This document shows positions 1 to 10,640 of a DNA stretch of 39,537 nt, piece by piece. The stretch lies in the NCBI GenBank assembly GCA_002224055.1, contig AZLU01000153.1:59838-99374 (forward strand), read 5' to 3'. Each line of letters starts with the position of its first letter. Positions within the stretch are counted from its first letter, which is position 1. This DNA comes from Pezizomycotina sp. ARF18 (taxonomy: Eukaryota; Ascomycota). Made by a program: the position numbers and the translations under genes. The notes under the pieces are model-generated. The model worked only from the letters and a program-made list of their open reading frames with translations, had not been told where the DNA came from and ran no database searches.

Positions 1-466
1 GTATTTTCTTTTGTATATATTTCGAATAGCTAAATAGCCATGTATTTTTGTTATCACTAAGTATACTCGGCATCCTTTGAAGTCCGAGAATAGTTAATAG
101 TATTAATATTGAATTTCAGTATGTACTTTAATTATAAATAAGTATATACTATTGCTCAAACCCGTCTGCCTTTAGGTCCGAAATTAATTCAAAAACATCG
201 ACTTTGAGATCCCAAAAGTAGGAGATTTCCTTGTTCCCAAAAAGACAGAAGATAAGAAGGGGTTTTCAGTTACACGACAAAATGTTTGATCGTTGTATTG
301 AGTAAGAAGGATTCGATGGACTTCGAGTACTCTTGGGCTGTCATCTTAATTAGTATTTAACTTTGACCAACAAAATTGAGCTGTGCAATCTACCCTGGAC
401 AGCGTGCAAATCAGTGACTTCGAGATAGGAAACCTAGAGTGTGCTTCTTTTGTCAACATTTACTGC

Positions 467-506
<40 letters not shown>

Positions 507-599
507 GATTCACTTTCACAAGTGCTTCAGATCAGCTGAGAAGACTCATATACAAGTTATACGACGAGTCGATTTCCTAGTAAACATTTTTCCAGTAAC
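1..599. other. AT-rich spacer left of REX2
   Basis: I see no gene here. The stretch is AT-rich and its short ORFs contain homopolymer-encoded Phe/Lys runs. It carries a T26 tract (470-495) directly followed by A11 (496-506). The right part probably holds the REX2 promoter and 5' UTR. Confidence 0.6.
470..506. repeat. T26-A11 homopolymer junction
   Basis: Twenty-six T are followed without a break by eleven A, about 95 bases upstream of the probable REX2 start. The junction can fold as an 11-bp A:T hairpin. Its exact length is uncertain because long homopolymers are poorly read. Confidence 0.9.
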
Positions 600-1291
600 A
601 TGTCGCCGAGGCAAAGTCTAAGAATCCATGGTGTGGATCGACTGCGAGTTCCACTCCTATTCTTCCGAAAGGTCTAATATGATGTGGCGTAAGAGAGCAA
701 GGAGCTAATTTTATATACAACACCTCAAAAAAATAAAAAAAAAAATTTTTTTTTTCAAAGATGCAGGGTTGGATCATCACTACGACAGATCATCCAGTCG
801 TCTGCTACGTAACGATTCCAACTTGATTGCTCATGGACACGGAACCTTCGAGCCGTAATCCATCGAACGACGAGCTCCTGGCGGCATGAACGACTGGTGT
901 ACGCGGTTCATGGGGCACGGCCTGACGAAGCGCGTCAAGGAATCCACGACGACTGCAGCTAAGCCGCGGAGGGCCTGCTGGGCTACATCAAGCGCTACGT
1001 ACCCAAGAAAGGCACCGGCTTGCTGCGGAAATAGCGTCCACGCGGACCTGAGTTCATGTATGAGGAAGGCGAGTTTGCGCAGGTAGTGGGCTGGCTGATT
1101 ACAGGATCGGGGACGTCAGCAGCCTGAAGGAGTTTGCTAGAAGGTGGTGCGGCGAGGAAGTTCTTAACAATGTTCCGGTGAAGAAGGGAGTGCACGAAGC
1201 GAGGAGCGACATATTAGAGAGCATCGAGGAAGCACGGTACTACAAAGGGTCCTATTTTGAAGGACTAAAAGCTACAAAGAATTCCCATTGA
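600..1291 (+). CDS. REX2: Oligoribonuclease (DEDDh 3'-5' exonuclease), frame broken
   Basis: This is an oligoribonuclease of the REX2/Orn family, which degrades 2-5 nt RNA oligomers to mononucleotides and in fungi is mostly mitochondrial. Seen in order across frames: VWIDCE (Exo I, from 628) with its Asp and Glu; a stretch ending in DELLAA followed by MNDWC (near 886); GNSVHAD (Exo II, near 1027); DVSSLKEFARRWC (near 1113); and VKKGVHEARSDILESIEEA (Exo III His and Asp, near 1178). The reading ends at TGA 1289-1291. At least three frame changes occur, and 660-780 probably holds an intron or a badly read segment. The start is either ATG 600 (MSPR...) or ATG 628. The stop lies 58 bases from the stop of the opposing RNase H2B gene. 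The family call is firm; exon limits are not. Confidence 0.85.
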
Positions 1292-1349
1292 GGAGTTTTT
1301 TCTTTTTCGGCGTAGATGGTATCAACGACATATCTTAGAAGAAGAGCTT

Positions 1350-2901
1350 CTAAATAGACTGTGGTAGATAAGCTACTATTCTTCTCTTGAAAAAGGACGT
1401 CATTTTTGCCATTCCTTTCGTATTTACTTTCTCCAGCTTTTTTACACCGCTGCTCTTCCGAGCGTCTTCTTCCTTCTTCCGTCGTTTCTTCTCCTGCTCA
1501 GCATCGTGCTTATCGCGTGCGCCGCCTTCAATATCTCGAGCGTACGCTTCGTATGAAGCTTGATGCCTCTATCGCCGCTGCTTCCGCCGCAATTTTTTCA
1601 GCTCGGCAAGATACTCGTCGAGCTCCTCTGGAGGATGTAATTTGTTAACATGGTCCGTGAGGCTCGTGCGCAGGGAGGATGGGATGTAGATGACGATAAT
1701 GAAAGCGCCTGAGCTATGTCGCGGTTTTCTCGACATTGGGCGGAGGAGGATCATGCTGCACCACGGCCTCGGCAGTAATAGTTTGGCTTGGACCGAGGTG
1801 GAGAGCATCGGTCTCCTTGGCGAGCTCTGAGGCGTAGATAGCGCGCTATCTTCCGCCTTAGCGATGCCACTGTGATTTTGAGACTCGCGGGAGTATTGCT
1901 GCCGCTCTGACCTCTCCCGTCTCCGCTTGACTTCCTCTTCGAGTGCTTATCGTCGATCACTCCGCTATTCGCGCCGTCGTCGTCGTCGTTTTCGTGCTGG
2001 GATTGTCATGACACTGACTGTGACTTTAGCGGTTTCGCCAGCTGACTTGTCACCCAGAGCTTTCAGGCTCGCGGGCAGCGCTTCTGCCATTCTGTTCAGC
2101 TCCCATGAAGTAAGCCTAACACTTTGTCCGTGCTCAGCCTGTACATGTCCTCATCCCCACGCTCACCGTGTCGCACACGGCTCGTATTCTACTGTGCACA
2201 TCCGCTCCGCGTCAGCCGACGCTTTCATCATCCTCGTCCACGAGCCTGCTTGCGGGTGAGACTCGAAAAAATCCTCGAGCGTTATGAAGTTCCTCGACGT
2301 CCTCCCTTCTAGGAGGTGCGGCAGCAAGAGATAAAGACGTCTATGGGCGTCGTTACGTAAAGGAGAGCTTCTTTGAAAATGTGCCCCGGTGCTTTATATC
2401 AGGCGAACTCCAGCTTCATTTCATCTGTGTCAACGTTACTCTCCTGATTGTCTTCCAAGCCTCTTCCTTCTCTTCATCTCCCCTCCTTCCCCCTCTGATT
2501 CTATGCCATCGTCTTCTTCTGCTGGGATACCACGCGGAGGGATCGCATCCCGAGGGTCTCGGCCAATTCGGGATTGTGAATCAACCACGATCGCTTCTTC
2601 GAAGCAGGTTCCTTAACCTTCGTGATCTCGTAAAGTAATGCGTTGCGCGTCGGTGGAGCAGGTACTCGTGAGCACCTTCGTTCTGGGTGAGGTAAGGAGA
2701 TAATATTATACGGCGACTGCGCTTGGTCGGAGGGCAGCAGGATAATCTTGGCGGTGGCCGGTGGCTGCTTGTGGTGTGTTCGCTTGCCGGTGCTACCTTA
2801 GTTTTGCTGCTGCTGGAGGATGCAGATTGCCCGTACCTTTGACAGCTTTGGTCTGCCGGCCTTAGCTGCTGCTGCAGCCCTTGTAGTCCTGTTGCTGGCA
2901 T
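1350..2901 (-). CDS. RNH202: Ribonuclease H2 subunit B, frame broken
   Basis: RNase H2B is the non-catalytic subunit of the trimeric RNase H2, which removes RNA:DNA hybrids and single ribonucleotides from DNA in the nucleus. The N-terminus (ATG at 2901) reads as MPAT then TTRAAAAAKAGRPKLSK. Next comes a triple-barrel-like segment with AKIILLPSDQAQSPYNIISL and then YEITKVKEPASKKRSWLIH. A Glu/Asp-rich stretch (near 2390-2520) follows, then a winged-helix-like part with RNFITLEDFFESHP (near 2260-2300). The C-terminus is KVNTKGMAKMTSFFKRR, where MTSFF is the PIP-box-like PCNA-binding tail expected for this family. The stop is at 1350-1352. Several indels break the frame. It is divergent from MCM10. 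The call rests on domain order and the tail, not on a database hit. Confidence 0.8.
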
Positions 2902-3007
2902 AATAATTTCTAGTATCGGCACGTATCGGAACGCTTCTTCAACAATGGATGCTTTCTATTTTCTTCGCCTGCTTTTTTTTCTTTTGCATATATACCCGGG
3001 TTTCGAG

Positions 3008-3019
3008 CACTCGCGAGTG
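3008..3019. promoter_or_regulatory. Perfect 12-bp palindrome CACTCGCGAGTG
   Basis: This sequence is identical to its reverse complement. It is centred on CGCG and sits about 110 bases upstream of the RNH202 start. It is a candidate site for a dimeric transcription factor; which one is not known. Confidence 0.5.
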
Positions 3020-3067
3020 AAAGCGCCTAAACCGAGTGTGGTAAATAATTGGTTTTTTTTTCTGCAC

Positions 3068-3077
3068 AACGCGCGTT
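3068..3077. promoter_or_regulatory. Palindrome AACGCGCGTT with two MCB cores
   Basis: This perfect 10-bp palindrome contains ACGCG on each strand. ACGCG is the core of the MluI cell-cycle box bound by MBF (Mbp1/Swi6-type APSES factors) at G1/S genes in fungi. Its place between RNH202 and MCM10 suits that role. Binding is inferred. Confidence 0.5.
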
Positions 3078-3593
3078 TTGCAGTTGTAGGTATTAACTTG
3101 TAAGACGTGTTTTGGATACTTTTTTTCTCGCTTTAATTTCCCTTTGCCCTTGGTAACCTAACAGAAAAAAAAAAAAAAGAAATTACAGGAAATGGAGAGT
3201 TCCCCCTTTTATTTTTTCCATCAACAAGAAATAGAAACAACACAGCACCGGAAGGGTCTTTCTTCTCTCCCAGCCAGTAGTACTTTTACACTAGTGTTTG
3301 GGTTAACCCCCACTTGCTGCGGATACATCCTGCTACTGAATCTCCCGCTTGCGTCCTCATCACTTCAGTTTCTTGTCATCCTTCAAAACTTGCTCAATCA
3401 ATACCATCCCTTTCTTTTCGTCGGAAACATCTTGAGGCTTTAGTCTTTTCACCTAATTTTTTTTTTTTATATAAGGTGGATGTGAATGGTGGACCTAAAG
3501 GGGGAAAGAAGGGGATCAAGTGTTGATCTTTGAAAAAAAAAAAAAAAAAATTTTTTTCCAGACCTATATTTGCTTTTGACAATCAGGAAGGCC

Positions 3594-6201
3594 ATGGCAC
3601 AAACCGTCAGATCAGAAGGTATCTAGGATCCATCATCACTATCATCAGGAGCTACGATACAAAATTCGTACAATTTATTTGCGATGACGAAAGATTAACC
3701 TTTCATTCCTTAGAATGGCCGCCGGCATCTCCCAAGGATGTTCTCAGATTGACGCCGAAGAAAAAAAATCGAACCAGCAACTTCCTCAATCTCCGCTTCG
3801 AAATGTTACGTCCCATCGAAGAAATCCAGGTACCAGTCGCCAGACGAAGACGACGATGGCGAGTCGTCGGAGGACGAGGAGATCCTGCGGTTGAATTGGC
3901 GAAAATAGAGGCGAGCTGAAGCTGAAGGAATTGGAGAAGAAGAAGAAGAAAATGGATGGCAAGAAGTCGGAACCGTCAAAGTCTGAGGTTCCCGCCCCTG
4001 ATCACGACAGAAGGACGCCGCGCCTAGTACGCACGGCGGCCGCAGCGGGAACCCGACGTTCAAGTTCCGGTCAGCCCTTCTCCGAGGAAGAGGTTGGACG
4101 AAAAGGAGCCTCCGGCATCCCCTTCGCGAGTGCTGCTGGCATCGACAAAGGTTTGACAGGGAAGGTATATCCTTGCGAAGGGCGCCTGGATATTCGATCA
4201 CTGTACCTCCGCCGAACCTCAGTTCACCGCCGTCGCTGCTGCTGCGTTACGGAATGCTACAACCAGTTCTTCGAACTCCATGTCGACAACATCGTCATTA
4301 GACAATCCTTTCAAAACTTCTAGGGCTGAGTTCTGCGAATGATACCGCGCAGCCCAGCACCACTGGTGGTGTGAAGACGTTCGCTCAGAGAATAGCAGAG
4401 CAACGGAATAATCTGAAAGAGAAGGAAGACAGAGTGAGGAGTAATGAAAAGACAAAGACACAAGGATGGGATGTGCCCGATAAGAAAGACATGCGCCTTC
4501 TAAGGCTGCTCCAACCGGCGTTTCCAATAATTCTACGTCTTCCACAAGTGGGACCTCCATGGCCTTGGCCAGGAATAGGACCGGCGAGGGTGCATTGAAG
4601 ACTACAAGAGCCCGGGTGTTACAGAACAGAAGCGTGAAGCTATGTTAAAAGAGATGGGAGATCAATCAAAGTCTCGGCTAGCACCAGCAGCAGTCAGGAT
4701 AGCGGTGATGACTCTGGCTCCTTCGACACATTCTCTTCCTTTCACCTTTCTAAAAGGTTAATCCCACACGCAACTTTATCCAGGCACCTAACATCAAAAA
4801 CGTTATTCCCCTGCCGCACTTCTCAAAACTGTCGTGGGGCCAGACTTCGATCCACCGGGCACTGCAGGAGACTGGGTTGTCCTGGGTATCGTATGCTCAA
4901 AGTCTGAGCCGAGGATGTGGCCAGGCAAGGAGCTGGGAAATACCTAGTCACACAAATTACGACTGAAATGGGAGATCGAGCTGTTCCTCTTCGGACAAGC
5001 GTTTGAGAATACTACAGGATCCCTAAGGGCACCGTCATCGCGATCTTAAACCCAGGCATCATGAAGCGAGGGTTAAAGATACCGGCAAATTCTCACTTAC
5101 GCTTTCCGATACGTCTGACTCAGTTCTCGAAATCGGCCAAGCTCGTGATCTGGGTACTGCAAGGCATTGAAAAAAGACCACAAGGAATGCGGCGCATGGG
5201 TCGACAAACGTCACACGGAGTATGCATATATCACGTAGAGCAGAGTATCAACAAGCACCGTTCAGGACGTATGGAAGTCGCCACGATGGGGAAACTATTT
5301 TCGCCGCCCAAAAAGGACAGTCCAGTAGAGGTAGGAAGAACTACTTCGGGAGGGGAGGAGGAGGATCGGGCAGAGATGACGGTTTGCTCCCGAGGGACTA
5401 TGCTTGATCTTCCTCAGCGTGCCGGTGTGCGGGTGGAAAAGTTTCATTTCTACAGTCTCAACGGCAAGGCGTATAGATTCCGATAATTCGCAGGATGCCT
5501 TCAATCAGGCGATAAGCCGAGCGGCTGCGAAAGCAACTAGCAACGCGGGAGCGAGAGCGTGAACTTAAAAGGAGGTTGATCGCTTCGCAGGAGAACAGTA
5601 CTGGTCTCGATTATATCAGATCAGGTATGGAGCTGGACGGAGAAAATGTCAGGTCTTCTCAAAGTTCGGCGTTCAGCGCGGCACACATACGCAGCATCGG
5701 CTTCGATCCTACGAGGCGGCCAGGTTCGACATCCACTTCAAGTACCGCCAAAGATACCTCAGTAATGGATACTTTTAGAAAATCGACGGGGAACTATTCA
5801 GCCGCCGACAGGTCGCTTTCTCCGGTTAAGTCGAGCATCCTGAAGAGGAAACAACAGAGCGAAGGTGCGTCTGATGCGGCTCAGTCGCCGGCCTCGATGC
5901 ACGGTCCTCCTACGAAGAAGACCCGCCAGACGGATGGTGACTTTGCGACCCGGGAGTCCGTCGGCTGGAGCATCAAAGCCGTGAGAGAGTATACGTCGAC
6001 AACACTAGCATCGAAGCGTCCAGCGGAACCGGAGCCCCACAAGACATGATTTTGGATTTGCCGGGCGGAATAATCAAGTTGGCGACATAGGTGAAAATCA
6101 GGATGGCAATGCGAAAAAAGAGGTTAGAGCGTCAAATTCGCACTAATGCATCCGGAGATTCGGATGATAGCGACTTGGAGATTGAAGATGGCAGTAACTA
6201 A
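3594..6201 (+). CDS. MCM10: MCM10 DNA replication initiation factor, frame broken
   Basis: Mcm10 binds the CMG helicase, DNA and DNA polymerase alpha and is needed for origin firing and elongation in the nucleus. The start is a 25-base first exon at ATG 3594 (MAQTVRSE); intron 3619-3713 joins it to EWPPASPKDVLRLTPKKK, the usual fungal Mcm10 N-terminus. Then come an acidic stretch, KTFAQRIAEQRNNLKEKE (near 4374) and the OB-fold with WVVLGIVCSKSEPRMW (near 4872), WEIELFLFG and PKGTVIAILNPGIMK. The zinc-finger region has ALKKDHKECGAWVDKRHTE followed by HVEQSINKHRSGRMEVATM (5164-5290). A Gly-rich loop and DDGLLPRDY follow. The tail has GFDPTRRPGS and a final acidic stretch, ending at TAA 6199-6201. 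At least eight frame changes are visible. Domain order matches the family throughout. Confidence 0.93.
3619..3713 (+). other. MCM10: MCM10 intron 1 (95 nt)
   Basis: The donor is GTATCT at 3619, a TTAAC branch-like site lies near 3695, and the acceptor TTAG ends at 3713. Splicing joins a phase-1 codon (G + AA = Glu) and restores the conserved WPP-SP-DVL start of the protein, which supports this structure. Confidence 0.7.
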
Positions 6202-6965
6202 TATTTCACTGGAGAAATTGGTTGTAATCCTGAATCTTCCTTATTTCTTATTTCTTTTTATTTTCTTTCTTTTTTATTTTTTTGGTTTCTCGAAACGGCG
6301 TTTACGAGGTTATGACTATTATTTGATAAGGCGGGCGTTGTTTTCGACCAGTTCTTCACAAAACCTTATTTCTTTCCCTTTGTCTTTTCTTTCTTTCCCC
6401 GTTGCATGGGTTTCTAATGAGCTTCTCCACGAAAGATGAAGTTGAGTCTAAAAGAAAATATCAAATAAGCATTGTACTAGTACTGCTGTATTATTATTAG
6501 TAGCATGACCTAGAAAAGGAAAGGCGTTAGTTGTGGTGTAGTAGATTCAAAGCCTATGCGTTCTAATATCAATTCTTTTGCTTGAATTTATCGCCAAACA
6601 ATCATACACAATATATATTCTTACCAAATCGTTGTAATGCTATTTATCTCAGTTTCGCCATATATTATCAGCATCTTGTCTCGTACCCAATACTAGTTAA
6701 GTATGTTTTTGATAATGAGATTGCTGTTTTGAAAGCGCTCATCCTCCCTATTACTGCACTTTCGAACAACACGCACGGCGAAGCTCAAAAAGGGAGAGGA
6801 AGACAAGGAAAAGAAAAGCAAGAAAACAGAAATTCTTGTATTCTAAAATACCATATTATAAAGATCTGTAAAGCTCCGAAATACTTATCGCATCATTTCC
6901 GTTTCATCCAGGAATCAAGCGTGGAAACACTTTTGAACGGAAAGCGATCGCAACGGAAGACAGAG
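6202..6965. other. Spacer MCM10 to PBY1
   Basis: This 764-base stretch lies between two genes in the same direction. It is AT-rich, with a T-rich patch at 6240-6290. An open frame from 6582 runs across the PBY1 start, but its composition is that of random AT-rich sequence. It presumably holds the MCM10 3' end and the PBY1 promoter. Confidence 0.6.
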
Positions 6966-9848
6966 ATGCACATTCTAGTAAGCCAATTATTCCCTGAAGA
7001 GATACCCGAATGATATGAAATGATGCATTCTAACATTTTGGACGTAAAATTTTTTTTTTTTTTTACCTTATTCTCGTTCATCCGAATAGGTAGTAAACGA
7101 CGACGGGCTCCAGGAAAGGCTGCACCTTTCATCCTCCCGCTCGCAAAGCACTCGAGGCTGCAGGCCACGATGTCTCCGTTTGCATCCCGGACGCGCAGCG
7201 GCGTGGATTGGCAAATCTCACATGATTACGACCGCATCGAGCTATCGTACTACGATCCGGAGTCGGATAAGACCTCCGAAGAGCAGAGCAGCGGGCGCAT
7301 TGGGTGCTCGTGAACTCGACGCCGGCGAGCGCGACCCAGATCGGTCTGTTCCATGCGTTTAAGGATAGGAAGGAGATTGATCTGGTAGTTTCCGGGCCAA
7401 ATTTCGGGAGGAATTCGACTGCTATATTTGCGCTCAGCAGCGGTGTGCCTCCTCAATTTCCAGCGTTTGCTTTCCTTTGTGCTCCCGAGACGTTTCGAAG
7501 GGGGATATGATGTTGGGACTAAGACTACGTCATTACAGGAACTTGGGAGCTGCAATGGAAGGTGCTGTGGTAAATTTGTCCTGATGAAAGGATCCTAACT
7601 TATATCTTTTATTGGCTTTGCTAAGCTTTGGGGATTTCGCTTCTAGTGTGGATTTAAAGCTATTGCCTATCCTACGCGTACAAGACAACAAATCACGACT
7701 GGAACGTCATCAACGCCGCTACTGATATTTCTGTTCGTCTGATCGATCATCTGTACCAAAACGGCTGGCCCGATGGTACACCGAACGACAGTGTTGATGT
7801 CTACTCATCAACGTGCCGTTGAAAGAGAACATTGCCCACGCCAAAATCGTCTACACGCATATACTGCAAAATAGCTGGCTGTCCGGTTCGTGTTTCGACG
7901 AGGTGACGGAAGATCAAAAGATAAAGGACGCCGAGCAGAGAGAAATCGAATTACGGAAGGAAGAAGGTAAGCCGAGCACTTCGAACGAGCCAGGCGATAA
8001 CGGAAGCGGTACCGGTAAGCCGGTTTCGAAAAGGACGTTTAAATGGGCGCCAAAGTTTGCGGATGTGTACAAATCCGTAGATCTGGCGGACATGGTACGC
8101 ACGACGGTGGGTTATCAAGAGGCATGATTAGGTACGTATACGTCTCTCGGTTTGTTTGACAAACCATCGCGAATATATGCTCTGAATAGTGCATAATATA
8201 TTTTTATCACTCTAACGAATTTCTTTTGTTTAAAAAAATCTAGCGTAACACCTCTAAAAGCAAATTTCATGCACGTGCGTGGAATGACTGGCGAAATAAA
8301 GCTGTAAGTAGGCTGTGCGTATATATGTCGAAATATCTTGGTGGAATATATTTCTATCACATTGATTTTTAAGACGATATATCTATAATCTATTGTATAC
8401 ATGAACATGAACGTGCTCGTGTAAAGTAGATATGAGTATTACGCATATGGATATCAATTCTGATAGAGAGTCACGTCTACAATCTAGTGGAAGCAGTTTT
8501 CAGTCTCGAGAAGTAGACGCCTGCACTTCAACGGCGATGCAAGAAGTGGCAACGTCTCAAATTTACGCCGTAGTAGACTATTCCGACGACAGGAACTACG
8601 TTGAGCCTTTAATACGAAAATCCCTTCAAAGCAACATCCAATCCCTGACTCTGCTAGAGGATGTTTCCAAAGCCTCAGCAGATGCCAATATTCTAACGTG
8701 GTCTTCTTACGAGGCAATCGACTTTGAGTCACTCTTGCTTCGTGCCCAAACACGGCTGGCGAACTCATACGTTATCCGTAAGGCTTTGATAAGGAAGCAC
8801 TATCTCTCATCCACCGTGAACAGTTCCTGTCAAAAAATCCAGACAGCATACTACGCAGTGCAGTACCGTTGACAGCGTCGTTCGAGGTTGACTACGCGGA
8901 ATTTCTGGATGAAGCTCTTGTGGAGGAGTATGAGCTTCTAGAAAGTTTGCAGAAAAATGAGGATGTTGCGGCGCCGGAAAGGGAGTGGTGGATATTAAAG
9001 CCCGGGATGATGACAGAGGGATGGGCATTAGATTATTCAGCACGATGGAGGAATGCAGGCTATCTTTGAATCTTTTGAAGGTGACGAAGATGAAGATGAG
9101 GATGAAGAAGACGGCAAAGAGGGAGATTACGACAGCGAAGGAGGAGGCATAAAACAAGATACTTCGCGTACGGGCGTCATAACATCGCAGCTCCGCCACT
9201 TCGTCGCACAAAGATACGTGCATCCTCCGCTTCTGTTAAAACCTAAAAGTGAATCGAGCAACGCTACAAATTTCACATAAGGACGTATGTGCTCTGCGTC
9301 GGAGCGCTAGAGGTTATACAGACCGATGCTCGCATTATTCGCAGCGAAACCGTATTCGACGCCGAAAGCTTCTTCCACCGATAACGGTGACGGCGGCGAA
9401 GGCCTCATGGAGGAGTTATCCGCACACCTGACGAACACCTGCCTTCAGGATGGCGCGCACGACGGCAGCGTGCGAGCGTTCTGGAAACTGGGGGAGCATT
9501 TTGACGTCTCGAACGAAACGCTGGAAAGGGTATACGAGCAGATGCGCCGGATCACGTCGACCTTTTCGCGCCGCTGTCAGCGGCGAAGGGTCAATTTCCA
9601 ACCTCTGCCGAATGCGTTCGAGCTCTTCGGGCTCGATTTTCTCGTGGACGGAGATGCGCACGTTAAGGTGCTAGAGGTCAATGCGTTCCCGGATTTCAAG
9701 CAGACGGGCCAGGAGCTCAAGGTCTAATAGAAGGGTTGTTTGACGATGTGGTAAAATCGCTATCGTGCCGTTCTTTGGCGACGGCGTTAAAAGGGTAGAC
9801 GGCACTCGATTCGATACAGTTTTAGAGCTTAACGTCGGAAAATTCTGA
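6966..9848 (+). CDS. PBY1: PBY1-type SurE / tubulin-tyrosine-ligase-like fusion, frame broken
   Basis: This two-domain protein belongs to the fungal PBY1 family; the yeast member associates with P-bodies. The SurE-like half runs from 6966 to about 8300. A 12-base first exon (MHIL) joined over intron 6978-7089 gives VVNDDG, the SurE metal motif. Then come AAGHDVSVCIPDAQR, LVNSTPASATQIGLFHAFKD, IDLVVSGPNFGRNSTAIFAL, VPLKENIAHAKIVYTHILQN and VTPLKANFMHV, the last over intron 8132-8243. The ATP-grasp/TTL half (8432 on) has AVVDYSDD, VEPLIRKSLQS, EWWILKPGM (near 8984), an acidic insert (near 9073), ELSAHLTNTCLQDG, FELFGLDFLVDGDAHVKVLE and VNAFPDFKQTG. The stop is TGA 9846-9848. Indels occur near 7195, 7300, 8100, 9000-9060 and 9725. 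TTL-like members add amino acids to proteins; the substrate here is unknown. Confidence 0.95.
6978..7089 (+). other. PBY1: PBY1 intron 1, after a 12-base exon
   Basis: The donor GTAAGC is at 6978 and the acceptor GAATAG ends at 7089, giving 112 bases with a T-rich run near 7051. Splicing joins ATG-CAC-ATT-CTA to GTA-GTA-AAC-GAC and gives MHILVVNDDG, the canonical SurE start. This decides the start codon. Confidence 0.85.
8132..8243 (+). other. PBY1: PBY1 intron inside the SurE-like half
   Basis: The donor is GTACGT and the acceptor AATCTAG ends at 8243 (112 bases). AG + C makes a Ser codon and yields GMISVTPLKANF, a conserved block near the end of the SurE-like region. A second intron probably starts at GTAAGT 8304 and ends shortly before the TTL half. 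Confidence 0.75.
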
Positions 9849-10640
9849 GGTCTAGTCTGAATTAAGTGCATGTATTGCTGCTTAAGCGGCTCTAACGCTC
9901 ATGAAGATGTAATGATAGAGTAGGTTTATATAATGCTTTCGTGGAAAGAAAAGCTCTATTGTCATAGCGCCCGTAAATGTCGCGCAATCTGGGTCTTTGT
10001 ACTGAAGATATCTCCTTCCAAGATTCAATCAATCGAGGGGTACTATACCACTACTCGAGACTAAGATAATTTGATCAATTGAGCTTAATTAACCTAAGCT
10101 TTGTGGAAGGTTATCCATTGGAAGCGAACTTCGTTTGTTATACTATGAAATGTCCATATGATTTTAAGTCAAGCAAGTAATCAACAAGTAATACGTACGA
10201 CCCCTCCCCCTTGCGCTTTTTCTCCAAACACTACTTGAAAGTTCTGTTTTAACCTGAAAAATTCACAAAAATCAAATAACCGTTCCAACAATCGGTAAAT
10301 AGGGGTAAAGGAAAGGATTGATAATAATGGTAATAACTCCGCTTGTCCCTTCTCCTTCTCCTTCTTCGAAATCTCATGGCTGCTTTCTCCAAAGGGTCCA
10401 AATCGTCTTTTTTCCCCCATTCTCTTATAATCCAGTTCGTCCTACCAATCTTAATATATATACTTTCAAACAAATTGAGCCTGGCAAAAAAAAAAAAAAA
10501 AGAAAAGGCATTGATGTACCTAGAAAGACAAGGAGGAAGGACGATTTCAACAAAATCCAAAAAGGCGGAAAAAAAAAAAAAAGATATAGATAAACAAAAT
10601 GAATCGTGTTTTGGGTCAGTATAAGTAAGAAGGAAGTGCT
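9849..10640. other. Convergent spacer PBY1 / F-box-like gene
   Basis: This 792-base stretch lies between two 3' ends. It contains A-rich runs (10486-10501, 10569-10581) and no ORF with recognisable features. It probably holds both 3' UTRs. Confidence 0.6.

Larger units (their letters stand above)
2902..3593. promoter_or_regulatory. Shared divergent promoter RNH202 / MCM10
   Basis: The 692-base spacer separates two genes transcribed outwards. It contains two CG-rich perfect palindromes (3008-3019 and 3068-3077) in an otherwise AT-rich background, plus A and T tracts around 3164-3178 and 3533-3557. Both flanking genes act in DNA replication, so shared S-phase control is a reasonable inference. 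Confidence 0.6.

Noticed and set aside
6582-7013. 143-codon open frame across the PBY1 start
   Set aside because: It reads through the PBY1 first exon and intron in another frame and looks like random AT-rich translation.
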